Source of the DNA: Mycobacterium sp. BK086
GTDB taxonomy: Bacteria; Actinomycetota; Actinomycetes; Mycobacteriales; Mycobacteriaceae
Reading direction: 5' to 3'
Assembly: GCA_004362315.1 (NCBI GenBank)
Contig: SNWL01000003.1
Location: 558,001-622,000 of the forward strand
Length of the DNA stretch: 64,000 nt
Of the stretch, positions 16,726 to 25,022 are shown piece after piece; position 1 is the first letter of the stretch, and every line of letters starts with the position of its first letter. The notes under the pieces were generated by a model. That model was not told the DNA's origin. It worked only from the letters and a program-made list of their open reading frames with translations, and did not search any database. The translations under genes were made by a program, and so were the position numbers.

Positions 16726-17669
16726 CGCCACCCGCCAGCGCTCTCGGGCGGCCATCCACCGAGGGTGTGCACAATCCCGTCGCTGTCCACCAGTCGGGCT
16801 GGAAACTCCTGCGCCCGAATCCATTCCACGGCACGCCATCCCCGAACGATGGCGGCGGTGCTGACCGTGTTGGCGGACAGACAACTATCGGCCGCCACGC
16901 TGACCGTGCGCCACACCGGATCGGCTGACCGGCACGACCGCGGATCGATGATGTGGTGCATCACCTGCTGCCCGCGTTGCCACCGGCGCCGCAGGGTGCT
17001 CGATGTGGCCAGAGCCATTCCCGACGGCAGCGCGACCGCCGTCGCCGGTTCGTTGTCGCCGTCGCAGACCAGTACCTGCCAACCTCCTTCGGGAGCTTCT
17101 CCCGCAGTGGCGATGTCACCGCCGAGGTTCACCAGCACTCCGGCACCGGTAGCGCGATACGTCCGTGCCGCACAGCGGTCGGCGGCCACGGCCTTGGCCG
17201 TCGAGCCGAGGTCGAGAACCACCCCGCGGGGTACGCCGGCGACTCGCCCGGCAAGTTGGACCATCGACCAGTCGGCGGGCTGGGCGACCGACATCGTCAG
17301 CGGCACAGACCAATCCGTTGCGGCAAAGGCGTGATCGTAACCGAGCTCGATGAGCCTGGCCCCGATCGTCGGGTCGACGTCACCGTCGGTCTGATCGGCC
17401 GCCCACAACGCCGCCGCGAGCAGTTCGGCAAGCAACTCACTGACTTCCCTAGGCCGGCCAGACTGTGCCAGGGCGTTGATCTCGGAGTCCGGATTGAACC
17501 GCGAGGCGGCGCTGTCGACGGCATCGAGTTCAGCGTCGGTCTCCCGGCGCGCAGTGGCCAGCGCCTCGGGTCGGGTGACGATGATCTGCATGTCCATGGT
17601 CCAACGCCGCCAACGGTCTTCGGCCGTCGACCGGCCGTGCTCGGCGGTCAAATCGTCAGCGGTGATCAT
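16722..17669 (-). CDS. ApbE family FAD:protein FMN transferase
   Basis: 315 residues, usual for the family. Motifs: DAVDSAASRFNPDSEINALA (about 49-68), GDVDPTIGARLIELGYD, VVLDLGSTAKAVAADRCAA (about 148-166), LVNLGGDIA, and HHIIDPRSCRSADPVW. The usual C-terminal AD-x-x-STA metal-binding stretch reads ANTVSTA here, with Asn for Asp, so activity is not certain. No signal peptide is seen, so it acts in the cytosol. ApbE attaches FMN covalently to Thr/Ser of an S/T-G-A-T-type motif; no such motif is obvious in the neighbouring proteins. It overlaps both neighbours by ATGA. Confidence 0.9.
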   Translation of the reverse strand: MITADDLTAEHGRSTAEDRWRRWTMDMQIIVTRPEALATARRETDAELDAVDSAASRFNPDSEINALAQSGRPREVSELLAELLAAALWAADQTDGDVDPTIGARLIELGYDHAFAATDWSVPLTMSVAQPADWSMVQLAGRVAGVPRGVVLDLGSTAKAVAADRCAARTYRATGAGVLVNLGGDIATAGEAPEGGWQVLVCDGDNEPATAVALPSGMALATSSTLRRRWQRGQQVMHHIIDPRSCRSADPVWRTVSVAADSCLSANTVSTAAIVRGWRAVEWIRAQEFPARLVDSDGIVHTLGGWPPESAGGWR

Positions 17670-18124
17670 GATCCGCGGGAAACCGTGATGTGCGGAGGTG
17701 AGTACTTCGGCGACTGCACGGTCGTCGGCGTGTTGATCCGGCGGGTCGTCGGTGGCGCCGCCTTGGTAGTCGGAGCCGGTGCCGGCGGCTTGCGTACGGC
17801 CACGACAGGCGTGTCGGGCTCGGCGCTTTGCACGGGAATGGGCTTGGGGACGCGTGGCGCAGACGTCACCGGCGCTGGTGCCTGCGACACCGGGGGCGGA
17901 GGCTCGACCGCCGTGGGAACGACCGGCACGTCGACAGCTGGTGTCAGCGACACAGCGGGGTCGTCAGTGGGCTGGGTCGCCGACTCGGTCGGGGGTTCCG
18001 CGGCAGGTTTGAGCGTATCCGCATACGCCAATGTCGACGCGGCCGCGACTCCGGCTACACCGATGCCCGTCAACACCCATGACGCCACCGCCGCGCGGCG
18101 TAGCCCAGAACCAGGTGAGTCCAT
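17666..18124 (-). CDS. Pro-rich exported or membrane-anchored protein
   Basis: 152 residues. The N-terminus has one hydrophobic segment (about 12-34, AAVASWVLTGIGVAGVAAAS) ending in a possible Ala-x-Ala-type site (LAYAD). The rest is low-complexity Pro/Thr/Val/Ala sequence (VEPPPPVSQAPAPVTSAPRV, KPPAPAPTTKAAPPTTRR) with no domain and no Cys. It could be a wall-spanning tether. It is the first gene of the five-gene redox unit and overlaps ApbE by ATGA, so it is probably part of the same machinery. The function is not recognised. Confidence 0.75.
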   Translation of the reverse strand: MDSPGSGLRRAAVASWVLTGIGVAGVAAASTLAYADTLKPAAEPPTESATQPTDDPAVSLTPAVDVPVVPTAVEPPPPVSQAPAPVTSAPRVPKPIPVQSAEPDTPVVAVRKPPAPAPTTKAAPPTTRRINTPTTVQSPKYSPPHITVSRGS

Positions 18125-18146
18125 GACGAGATGCTCACACCCGATT

Positions 18147-18168
18147 TTTTGAATCTTCGAAGAATCTC
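18147..18168 (-). promoter_or_regulatory. Candidate regulator site before the redox operon
   Basis: On the minus strand ATTC occurs twice at 11-base spacing (ATTCTTCGAAGATTC), followed by an A-run, with a perfect inner palindrome TCTTCGAAGA (18154-18163). The position is 23-44 bases upstream of the first redox gene (start 18124), right after the kinase gene of the adjacent two-component system. The 11-base repeat suits an OmpR-type regulator (inference). Confidence 0.4.
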
Positions 18169-18269
18169 ACCGGCGCGACATTCGGCCGGCGCTGGTAAAC
18201 ACCTGAGCGAGCGCTCGTCTTGTCGCGCCACGACGGCGATCGACTCTCCATTGACGCGCACTGATCTGA

Positions 18270-19478
18270 TCAATCACTCTGAGCGGCAGGCAGACTCAGG
18301 GCGAACGTCGCCCCCTGGCCAGGCGCCGACTCGACCTCGACATCCCCGCCGTGTGCATGGGCAATCTCGCGTACCAGCGCCAGCCCGATGCCGTAGGACG
18401 GCCGGCCTGTTCGGGTGGTGTGCTCGGTACCGTGCGCAAAACGGGTGAACAGCGTGGCCATGGTGCCGGCGTCGATGCCGACGCCGTCGTCGGCGACCTC
18501 GGCCCTGACCATCGAGCCCCGGCGACTCAGGCGAACGTCGACCACCCCTCCGGGGTGTTCGTGCCCGAGGGCATTGTCCACCAATGCCGTCAGCGCACGC
18601 CGCAGCGCAGCCCTCGAGCCGACGACATCGAAACTCTCTGTCCCACTTGACTCTTCCAAATGAAGACTCACCCCGAGTGCGGCCGCATACGGGGCCAGGC
18701 TGTGGTACACGTCGGCTGCCACCGACGCCAGGTCGACCCGATCGCGTGGCGAGTCGCCCGCCGTCATCGTCGCCGACGCAAGAAGGTCATCGACGATATC
18801 GCTCAGTGCCCGAGTATCAGCGACCAATGCTTCGGCATCCGCCCGAATCACTTGGGGTTCGGCCTTGCCCGCTCGCTGGGCCAGCATCTGCGCTCGCGTG
18901 TGCAACACCGTCAACGGAGCTCTGAGCTCGTGCGAGGCGTCGGCGACGAACCGCCTCTGCAGTGCCAGCGCCTGAGCCAGCGGACGCACCGAGCGTCGAG
19001 TCAACAACGTGACCACCGCGATCGAGGCCAGAATGCCGGCCAGTTCGGCGAATGCCACTGACATCAGCAGTCTATTTCGACCGGCACCGTAAGGCGCCAG
19101 GTCCGTCATCGCCACCACTCGGCCCTCGGCTCGATCGACGACTAGCGTCCGGTAGTGCCGCCCATCGGTGCGAAGGTCGCCAAACCCGGTCGGCCCCGAC
19201 AGCAGCGGCACACCCGGTTGGCCGCCATCGCTGGTCGAGATGTCACCGCTGCGCCCGCGCATCGCGAGTTCCATATCCGGAGGCGGGTCATTGGCGTCGT
19301 CGGCCGACATCGCCAATGTCTGCAACTCAGCGTCGATCTGGCGGTTCTGTGCACGCACGTAGACGGCGAACACCACCCCGCCGACGACCAGGAGCACGGC
19401 AGCAAGAGCAGCCGAGGCCTGGATCGCGGCGATGCGGCCCGCCCGCTTGACCACCGCCAAATCACCGGCGGGAGTCAT
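18270..19478 (-). CDS. Sensor histidine kinase beside the redox operon
   Basis: 402 residues. Transmembrane helices at about 20-42 and 140-162 flank an outer loop of about 95 residues (many Asp/Gly/Met, no Cys). A HAMP-like linker leads to the phospho-acceptor helix VADASHELRAPLTVLHTRA (His about 188). The HATPase has LVDNALGHE, ADDGVGIDAG and SYGIGLALVREIAHAHGGD. It overlaps the upstream response regulator by ATGA, and the Pro-rich redox gene starts 145 bases downstream. Probably controls that operon. Confidence 0.94.
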   Translation of the reverse strand: MTPAGDLAVVKRAGRIAAIQASAALAAVLLVVGGVVFAVYVRAQNRQIDAELQTLAMSADDANDPPPDMELAMRGRSGDISTSDGGQPGVPLLSGPTGFGDLRTDGRHYRTLVVDRAEGRVVAMTDLAPYGAGRNRLLMSVAFAELAGILASIAVVTLLTRRSVRPLAQALALQRRFVADASHELRAPLTVLHTRAQMLAQRAGKAEPQVIRADAEALVADTRALSDIVDDLLASATMTAGDSPRDRVDLASVAADVYHSLAPYAAALGVSLHLEESSGTESFDVVGSRAALRRALTALVDNALGHEHPGGVVDVRLSRRGSMVRAEVADDGVGIDAGTMATLFTRFAHGTEHTTRTGRPSYGIGLALVREIAHAHGGDVEVESAPGQGATFALSLPAAQSD

Positions 19479-20155
19479 TCGAGCCCGAATCGGTAGCCGG
19501 AGCCGTGCACGGTGCGGATCACCTGCCTGCCGAGTTTCCGTCGCAGATAGTGGACATAGAGATCCACCGCACCGCCGGATTCGGCGCCCTCGAAGACCAC
19601 GTCCAGTAGCTGCGCTCGGCTGAACACGCGTCTGGGGGCTGCCATCAACGTCGCCAACAACGACGCTTCCCGTTCGGACAACTCGACCTCTTCGTCGTCC
19701 GGTGTCCTACCTGTCACCCGTCGGGTCACCCGATCCAGGCGCAAGCCACCGGCCGTGATCACAGCCGCGGCGTTGTCGAGGCGGCGCAGCAGCGCCCGCA
19801 CCCGCGCCAGCAATTCGGGCACCTCGAACGGTTTGACCAGATAGTCCTGCGCGCCCGCGTCGAGACCTTCCACGCGGTCGTCGACCGCCCCGCGGGCCGT
19901 CAAGATGAGGGCCGGGGTCGCAATACCTTTCGACCTGAGCAACGCGATCAGGTCCGAGCCGTCCATCACCGGCAATCCGCGATCGACGATGAGGGCGTCG
20001 TAGCGACCGGACAGACCGCGGTGCAGGCCTTGCTGTCCGTCGTACGCGGCATCGACGCGATACCCCTCCTCGGTGAGAAGCGCAGCCAGCATCGCGTTGA
20101 GTGCCCGGTCATCCTCGATGACCAGAATCGCGGGTGCGACGTCCGGCATGGCCAC
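19475..20155 (-). CDS. Response regulator, OmpR family, beside the redox operon
   Basis: 226 residues. The start is GTG at 20155 or ATG at 20149 (MPDVAPAILVIEDD); neither has a clear ribosome site. Receiver: LVIEDDRALNAML, phospho-acceptor in ALIVDRGLPVMDG, ALILTARG, YLVKPFEVPEL. Winged helix: ELSEREASLLATLMAAPRRV, VDLYVHYLRRKLG, RTVHGSGYRFGLE. First gene of a minus-strand series of regulator, kinase and five redox genes. A near-perfect dyad at 20203-20222 upstream may be its own operator. Confidence 0.94.
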   Translation of the reverse strand: MAMPDVAPAILVIEDDRALNAMLAALLTEEGYRVDAAYDGQQGLHRGLSGRYDALIVDRGLPVMDGSDLIALLRSKGIATPALILTARGAVDDRVEGLDAGAQDYLVKPFEVPELLARVRALLRRLDNAAAVITAGGLRLDRVTRRVTGRTPDDEEVELSEREASLLATLMAAPRRVFSRAQLLDVVFEGAESGGAVDLYVHYLRRKLGRQVIRTVHGSGYRFGLE

Positions 20156-20202
20156 TCAGCGAGAGTGCCACGCGGCGCCCTGCCCCACCCGCCGAAAGCA
20201 GT

Positions 20203-20222
20203 TTCTTTCAGTACTCAAAGAA
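20203..20222. promoter_or_regulatory. 20-base dyad upstream of the response regulator
   Basis: TTCTTT (20203-20208) and AAAGAA (20217-20222) flank an inner AGTACT, making a dyad that is symmetric in 18 of 20 positions. It lies about 50 bases upstream of the regulator start at 20155, in an otherwise GC-rich context, and so stands out as a likely protein-binding site. Confidence 0.45.
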
Positions 20223-20371
20223 GATGACGTGGCCCAGCCTGTTCAGATCGCGGACCCGTGACTTGAAGCAAGAAGCAGACCAGATACCACAAACTCGATG
20301 ACGTTGGTCCCTGACGGGATCAGCGCGACGGCAATAGCGTTACGGGATCGCGGCGCTTGCAGGAGGTCAAC

Positions 20372-20854
20372 GTGTTGACAATACGATCCCACGTAACCGT
20401 GCCGGGTTTGACTGCAACGGAGGTCACCGACTTTCTGTCCGACTGCACCGATGAGGGTTACCAGAAGTGGTGGCCCGGCGTGCACCTGCATCTGCACCCC
20501 CTCAATTCGGGTAACGCCGCCCACGTCGGCGACGCGGTCTTCATGGACGAGTTCATCGGCGAGCGTCGCCTGCGCATGACAGCGGTGGTGATCGAAGCTG
20601 ACCGAGGACGAAAACTGGTGTGGCAAATGAAGAAGGCCATCCGCTTGCCGGCTTGGTTGACGATCGAGGTCACCGATCGCGCCGATGGTGTCGATGTCTG
20701 TCACACGATCACTGCTGGATGGACCGGACCCGGGCGCCTGCTGGACCCGCTGTTGAAGCTGTACTTCTCACCGGCATTCGCTACGGCGATGGACAAGCAC
20801 GTCCATACCGAATTTCCGCTGATCCGTGAGCGGCTACACCCGGCCGCACAGTGA
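20372..20854 (+). CDS. SRPBCC family protein
   Basis: 160 residues from GTG at 20372, chosen because AGGAGG at 20361-20366 sits 5 bases upstream; TTG at 20375 is also possible. START-like features are the N-terminal TIRSHVTVPGLTATEVTDFL, mid-sequence beta strands (FIGERRLRMTAVVIEAD, GRKLVWQMKKAIRLPAWL) and a C-terminal helix ending in HTEFPLIRERL. Probably binds a hydrophobic ligand; the substrate is unknown. It precedes a small membrane protein gene by 25 bases on the same strand. Confidence 0.8.
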   Translation: MLTIRSHVTVPGLTATEVTDFLSDCTDEGYQKWWPGVHLHLHPLNSGNAAHVGDAVFMDEFIGERRLRMTAVVIEADRGRKLVWQMKKAIRLPAWLTIEVTDRADGVDVCHTITAGWTGPGRLLDPLLKLYFSPAFATAMDKHVHTEFPLIRERLHPAAQ

Positions 20855-20879
20855 TACCGCTTCAGGAAAGGACCTGGAC

Positions 20880-21167
20880 ATGAACCGCGAAGTGTGCAAA
20901 TTCTTTTCGGGATCGTTCGCCGCCCTGGGCTACGCCCACGCAGCGTATGCCGTGGCGACCACCCGCGGGATCATCAGCGAGCCGATCTTCCTCGGACGGC
21001 GTTGGGGCGTCGGCTCCATGTGGTCAGAAGCAGCGGTATACACCGCCCTGGCCGTGGCATTAGGGTACGCAGGGTGGGGTGGCGAAGATCTAGAGCGGCC
21101 CCGGAACATTGCGGACAGTCAGATCGCAGACGTGGTTGGCTCTGCGCCGCCGGTACCAGTGCAGTGA
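20880..21167 (+). CDS. Small membrane protein of unknown function
   Basis: 95 residues from ATG at 20880, preceded by AGGAAAGGA. Two hydrophobic segments (about 10-30 and 50-68: AAVYTALAVALGYAGWG) flank a basic loop (FLGRRWGVGSMW). The C-terminus is acidic and soluble. No family is recognised. It follows an SRPBCC gene closely and may be cotranscribed with it. Confidence 0.65.
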   Translation: MNREVCKFFSGSFAALGYAHAAYAVATTRGIISEPIFLGRRWGVGSMWSEAAVYTALAVALGYAGWGGEDLERPRNIADSQIADVVGSAPPVPVQ

Positions 21168-21228
21168 CGTCTGACACCGCGGACCCTGTCCGGTCCGCGA
21201 TGCTTGCTGTCGGCGCGGGCACGTCGCG

Positions 21229-22485
21229 TTGAACTTCTCGGAACTGCAGCTCTTCGTGGTGGCCTTGGCCATTGGGCTGTTACTGGGTTTCGAGCGCGAG
21301 CGCAGCCACAGCCGCAAGCTGGCGGCCGGGTCGCGTTCGTTCGCGCTGCTGTCCCTCGTCGGCGCCGTCGCAGCGAGCTTCAACATGTGGACCGTCGTGG
21401 CCGGAATGGTCGGCGTCAGTGCGCTTTTGGCACTGGCTTACCTCCGTACGAGCCAGGAGGATCCTGGGACCACCACCGAGATAGCCGGTCTCGTCGCATA
21501 CCTGCTCGGAGCGCTGGCGTATACGCGGCCGGCACTTGCCGTGGCCCTGGCCGTGATCGTGACGCTGTTGTTGGTGTCGAAGGCCCGTATCCATCGGTTC
21601 GCCCGTGAGATCGTCAGCGAGGTCGAACTCGAAGACGCGATCAAGTTCTTCGTGGTCGCCTTCGTGATCCTGCCGCTGCTGCCTGATCGACAACTCGGAC
21701 CGTACGGTGTCCTGAATCCGTCCAAGGTGTGGTTGCTTGTCGTCTTGCTCACCGGTATCGGCTGGGTCGGTTATGTCGGCGTTCGTGCGCTCGGCCCCCA
21801 GCGCGGTCTGCTGGTGACCGGTTTGGCCGGTGGGTTCGTCTCCGCGAGCGCAACGACGGCGTCGATGGGGCGTGCCAGCCACACCGCCCACAACGTTCGC
21901 GCCCCGCTTGCCGGTGCGCTACTCGCCAGCGAGGCGACATTTCTTCAGCTTCTTCTCGTCATCGGCGTGGTCGACCTCGATGTGCTGCGCCGGCTGTGGC
22001 CGCCCGTCATCGCGGCAGCCGCGGTCCTGATCGTCGTCGCTGTGGCGGTATACCGCGGTCGCGCCGCGGATCACCATCAGCAGACCGAGCCGGAGCCGGA
22101 CGCCAAATCCCCCTCGACCGCCCGGCCTTTCGCTCTTCGGCCCGCGCTCGTGCTGGCCGCAGTTCTGACCCTCGCCCTGCTCATCGGGCGTTGGGGCGCT
22201 GACGTATTCGGACCACAGGGCGCCGTGCTGGCCGCCTTTGCCGCCGGGCTAGCTGACGCGCACGCCGGATCCGTCGCGGCGGCGAGTCTCGCGGCCAAAG
22301 GAGATATCACGGTCGACACCGCGCTCGTCGCGATCGCCGCAGCGCTCGGATCCAATCTGCTGGTGAAGATCGTGCTGGCCTTCACCGCAGGCGGACGACG
22401 CTTCGGAATGGGATTCGTCGCCGGGATGGCCGGACCGGCCGTCGTGTTCGCAGCGTCGGTGACCGCGGTGATCGTCTTTTCCTGA
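21229..22485 (+). CDS. MgtC/SapB and DUF4010 membrane protein
   Basis: 418 residues from TTG at 21229. The N-terminal MgtC/SapB signature is seen in FVVALAIGLLLGFERERS and GSRSFALLSLVGAV. The C-terminal half is DUF4010-like: GLAGGFVSASATTASMGR (about 202-219), then ALGSNLLVKIVLAFTAGGRR. About ten to twelve transmembrane helices with a soluble, charged loop near residue 285 (HHQQTEPEPDAK). The role in bacteria is unclear; MgtC relatives act in magnesium and acid stress. It stands alone between short intergenic gaps. Confidence 0.85.
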   Translation: MNFSELQLFVVALAIGLLLGFERERSHSRKLAAGSRSFALLSLVGAVAASFNMWTVVAGMVGVSALLALAYLRTSQEDPGTTTEIAGLVAYLLGALAYTRPALAVALAVIVTLLLVSKARIHRFAREIVSEVELEDAIKFFVVAFVILPLLPDRQLGPYGVLNPSKVWLLVVLLTGIGWVGYVGVRALGPQRGLLVTGLAGGFVSASATTASMGRASHTAHNVRAPLAGALLASEATFLQLLLVIGVVDLDVLRRLWPPVIAAAAVLIVVAVAVYRGRAADHHQQTEPEPDAKSPSTARPFALRPALVLAAVLTLALLIGRWGADVFGPQGAVLAAFAAGLADAHAGSVAAASLAAKGDITVDTALVAIAAALGSNLLVKIVLAFTAGGRRFGMGFVAGMAGPAVVFAASVTAVIVFS

Positions 22486-22566
22486 GCCATCAAGATTGGG
22501 CTCATCGGCGTCAAGGCGCCGTCAAGAATTCCCACCCCAGGCGGGTGTGGGCGTATCGATTGAGAC

Positions 22567-23919
22567 ATGACGCTTTCGGAATTGCTGCCCTCGCTCGGCC
22601 ACCCCGGCCTCGACCGCCGGGTATGGCCGTCGAGCACCCACATAGACGACCTCGGTCAGGCCTGCATCGGCGGGGTGCCACTGACCGAGGTCGCCGACAA
22701 GTTCCGCACCCCCACCTATGTCCTGGACGAAGGGGACTTCCGCGGCCGCATCCGCCGCTACCGCGCCGCCTTGCCCGGTGTGTCAATCGCCTACGCAGGT
22801 AAGGCGCTGCTGACCGCCGCCGTCGCCCGCTGGATCGAGCAGGAGGGCCTCGGACTCGACGTGTGTTCGGGCGGTGAACTGGCCACCGCACTGGCCGCCG
22901 GTGTGGATCCGGATCGAATCATCCTGCACGGCAACGCCAAAACTCCTGATGAACTCCGCGACGCAACCGCCGCGGGGGTGGGCCGGGTGGTCGTGGACTC
23001 TCCGCTCGAGATCGCCTTCCTGGCCGGCCAGGTACGTCGGCGCCAATCGGTGCTGCTGCGGGTGATCCCCGGCGTCGACATCGGCGGCCACCCTGCGGTC
23101 ACCACCGGCGTCGACGACCAGAAGTTCGGCTTCACCATCGGTGGCGACCAGGCCCTCGACGCCGCCGCGCGCATCCTGCGCCAACCGTGCCTGTCGCTGG
23201 CCGGCCTGCACTGCCACATCGGGTCCCAGGTCGCCGACCCCGAACTGTACGGCCGGGCGATCACACGGATGGTCGCCCTGATGGCCGACATCCGGGCCCG
23301 GTTCGGCGTCACGCTTCCCGAGCTCAACATCGGCGGCGGTCACGCGGTGCCCTATGTCGCAAGCGACCAGGAACTCGACCTCGCGCGGTTCCGTGACGTC
23401 GTCGAGCAGAGCATCGAATCCTCCTGTGTGGCAGCCGGTTTCCCTCGGCCCGCGCTGACCATCGAACCCGGCCGAGCCATCAGCGCACGCGCCGGGGTGA
23501 CCCTCTACCGGGTGGTCGCGGTCAAGTCCCAGCCGGGTGGTCGCACATTCGTGGCCGTCGACGGTGGCGTGAGCGACAACCCGCGGGTGGCCCTCTACGG
23601 CGCGAAATACACTGTCACCCTGGCCAATCGGCACACCGCAGAGCCGAGCACGACGGTGACCGTGGTGGGCCGACACTGCGAGGCCGGTGACGTCATCGCC
23701 CGCGACGTGGAGCTGCCCGCCGACATTCACCCCGGCGACCTGCTGGCCGTGGCCTGCACCGGCGCCTACCACCACAGCATGGCGTCGAACTACAACATGG
23801 TCGGCCGTCCCCCGCTGGTCGCTGTCGCCGACGGCCGATGCCGCCAGCTGATCCGGCGTGAGACCGTCGCGGACCTGTTGTCCCGCGACTGCAATGTGCC
23901 ATCATTCTCCAGGGGGTGA
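22567..23919 (+). CDS. Diaminopimelate decarboxylase-like PLP enzyme
   Basis: 450 residues. Fold-III PLP decarboxylase landmarks: Lys of the Schiff base in SIAYAGKALLTAAV (about 77), LHGNAKTPDEL, HCHIGSQVADPELY, Gly-rich PLP-phosphate loop NIGGGHAVPY (about 256), EPGRAISARAG (about 300), VDGGVSDNPRVALYGAKY and catalytic HCEAGDVIARD. This matches LysA, which converts meso-diaminopimelate to lysine. The gene is not beside other lysine genes and an orthologue of the main lysA is expected elsewhere, so it may be a second copy with another substrate. It overlaps or abuts the MPT63-like gene. Confidence 0.88.
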   Translation: MTLSELLPSLGHPGLDRRVWPSSTHIDDLGQACIGGVPLTEVADKFRTPTYVLDEGDFRGRIRRYRAALPGVSIAYAGKALLTAAVARWIEQEGLGLDVCSGGELATALAAGVDPDRIILHGNAKTPDELRDATAAGVGRVVVDSPLEIAFLAGQVRRRQSVLLRVIPGVDIGGHPAVTTGVDDQKFGFTIGGDQALDAAARILRQPCLSLAGLHCHIGSQVADPELYGRAITRMVALMADIRARFGVTLPELNIGGGHAVPYVASDQELDLARFRDVVEQSIESSCVAAGFPRPALTIEPGRAISARAGVTLYRVVAVKSQPGGRTFVAVDGGVSDNPRVALYGAKYTVTLANRHTAEPSTTVTVVGRHCEAGDVIARDVELPADIHPGDLLAVACTGAYHHSMASNYNMVGRPPLVAVADGRCRQLIRRETVADLLSRDCNVPSFSRG

Positions 23920-23930
23920 GGAGGGCAATC

Positions 23931-24422
23931 GTGCGTTCTGTGCTGTCGGTGGCGCTGGCCGTGCTGACGCTTCTCGCGGCGGGCACCACCGCTCCCGCTT
24001 CGGCCGTCGACGCCCCGATCGGACGCATCGGCGACACATTGCGGGTGCAGTCGAATGGAATCGTCGCCGACGTCACCGTCACCCCCGTGGTGCCGTCGGA
24101 CATCCCGCCGGGCTTCGGCTACCCGCCGCACTCGCCGCGCTTCCAGCTCTACAGCTCCACGGTGGCCATCCACGCCGTCACGGTGCCCAGCCCGTCCGTC
24201 ATGGCGCCGATGTTCTCCTTCCGCGGTGTCACCCCGACCGGCGACGCCTATCTGCCGCGCAACAGCGACGCCCCCGACGCGCTGCAATACGCGATGCAGA
24301 ACGCGCCGCAGGGCTCGACCGTCGGCGGCCGGGTGTTCTGGGACTGCTACCGCGACCTGGTGTCCACCGTGGTTCTGATCAACCCACGCACCGGTGAGCA
24401 CCTCGCCCAGTGGAACGTGTGA
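23931..24422 (+). CDS. MPT63-like (DUF1942) secreted protein
   Basis: 163 residues from GTG at 23931, chosen because GAGGAGGG ends 5-6 bases upstream; an in-frame GTG at 23916 overlaps the LysA-like stop. The signal peptide is VLSVALAVLTLLAAGTTAPA with cleavage near ASAVDA. The mature domain has the MPT63-type layout: IGDTLRVQSNGIVADVTVTP, FQLYSSTVAIHAV, and the closing GSTVGGRVFWDCY ... VVLINPRTGEHLAQW. MPT63 is an abundant secreted immunoglobulin-like antigen of unknown function. Sequence identity looks modest, so the family call is by pattern. Confidence 0.75.
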   Translation: MRSVLSVALAVLTLLAAGTTAPASAVDAPIGRIGDTLRVQSNGIVADVTVTPVVPSDIPPGFGYPPHSPRFQLYSSTVAIHAVTVPSPSVMAPMFSFRGVTPTGDAYLPRNSDAPDALQYAMQNAPQGSTVGGRVFWDCYRDLVSTVVLINPRTGEHLAQWNV

Positions 24423-24461
24423 ACCTGTTCGGTCCCAACACCTTTGACGCGAGTGCGTTGA

Positions 24462-24659
24462 TCAACCCCAGAGTCGGGGTTTCTTCCAGGCTTTTTCGTC
24501 GCCGTCTACGCCGGTCCACTGGCCTGATTCGTAGCGGTGCGGCTTTCGCTCGCCGCGCCGCACGACATCAAGCGAGCCGTCGTTGTGCTTGACATACGAG
24601 TCACCGAAACGCATGTACTCGTCGGATTCGCCGTCCGGCAGCGTCACAATCACGGTCAT
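24462..24659 (-). CDS. Small hypothetical protein
   Basis: 65 residues, ATG at 24659. It opens with a beta-like stretch (MTVIVTLPDGESDEYMRFGD) and is rich in charged and aromatic residues (RKPHRYESGQWTGVDGDEK), without membrane segments or Cys. No family recognised. It follows the 52-residue gene at 24670-24828 by 10 bases, so they form a pair. Less GC-biased codon use than its neighbours suggests recent acquisition (impression, not computed). Confidence 0.6.
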   Translation of the reverse strand: MTVIVTLPDGESDEYMRFGDSYVKHNDGSLDVVRRGERKPHRYESGQWTGVDGDEKAWKKPRLWG

Positions 24660-24669
24660 GACCGAAACC

Positions 24670-24828
24670 TCAGCGGATCTTTTCGGGAATTGAATTCAGC
24701 GCGTGCAGCACTTTCGCAGCCACTTCACGCGCAGCCTTGTCGCCGAGCTTGGATTCCGACTTGATGATGTCGGCAACCAGATCGAGACGATGGAGGTACG
24801 GCGAACGGACCGTTGTTGGCGAAGCCAT
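24670..24828 (-). CDS. Small hypothetical protein
   Basis: 52 residues from ATG at 24828 (MASPTTVRSPYLHRLDLVAD), with GAAGGAA 5 bases upstream. The rest reads as two amphipathic helices (DLVADIIKSESKLGDKAARE, VAAKVLHALNSIPEKIR). No family recognised. Pairs with the 65-residue gene downstream. The size and paired layout resemble phage or toxin-antitoxin cargo, but no motif supports that. Confidence 0.55.
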   Translation of the reverse strand: MASPTTVRSPYLHRLDLVADIIKSESKLGDKAAREVAAKVLHALNSIPEKIR

Positions 24829-25022
24829 GAAATTCCTTCTTTGACGGGCATGTCTGCTCGTAATCGAGCTGCCCGTTACTGCCGACAGTACGCCTAAGCC
24901 GTCGCTCTGGGGGCCGATAGCCCGCATGGTCTGAATCGCATTGGTTTTCAAGATCTCTCGGACCAGGGCGTAGAGTCGAGGGATCGGGGCCATCAGGGAC
25001 CTGTAAGCAAAGGTCCAAAAAC

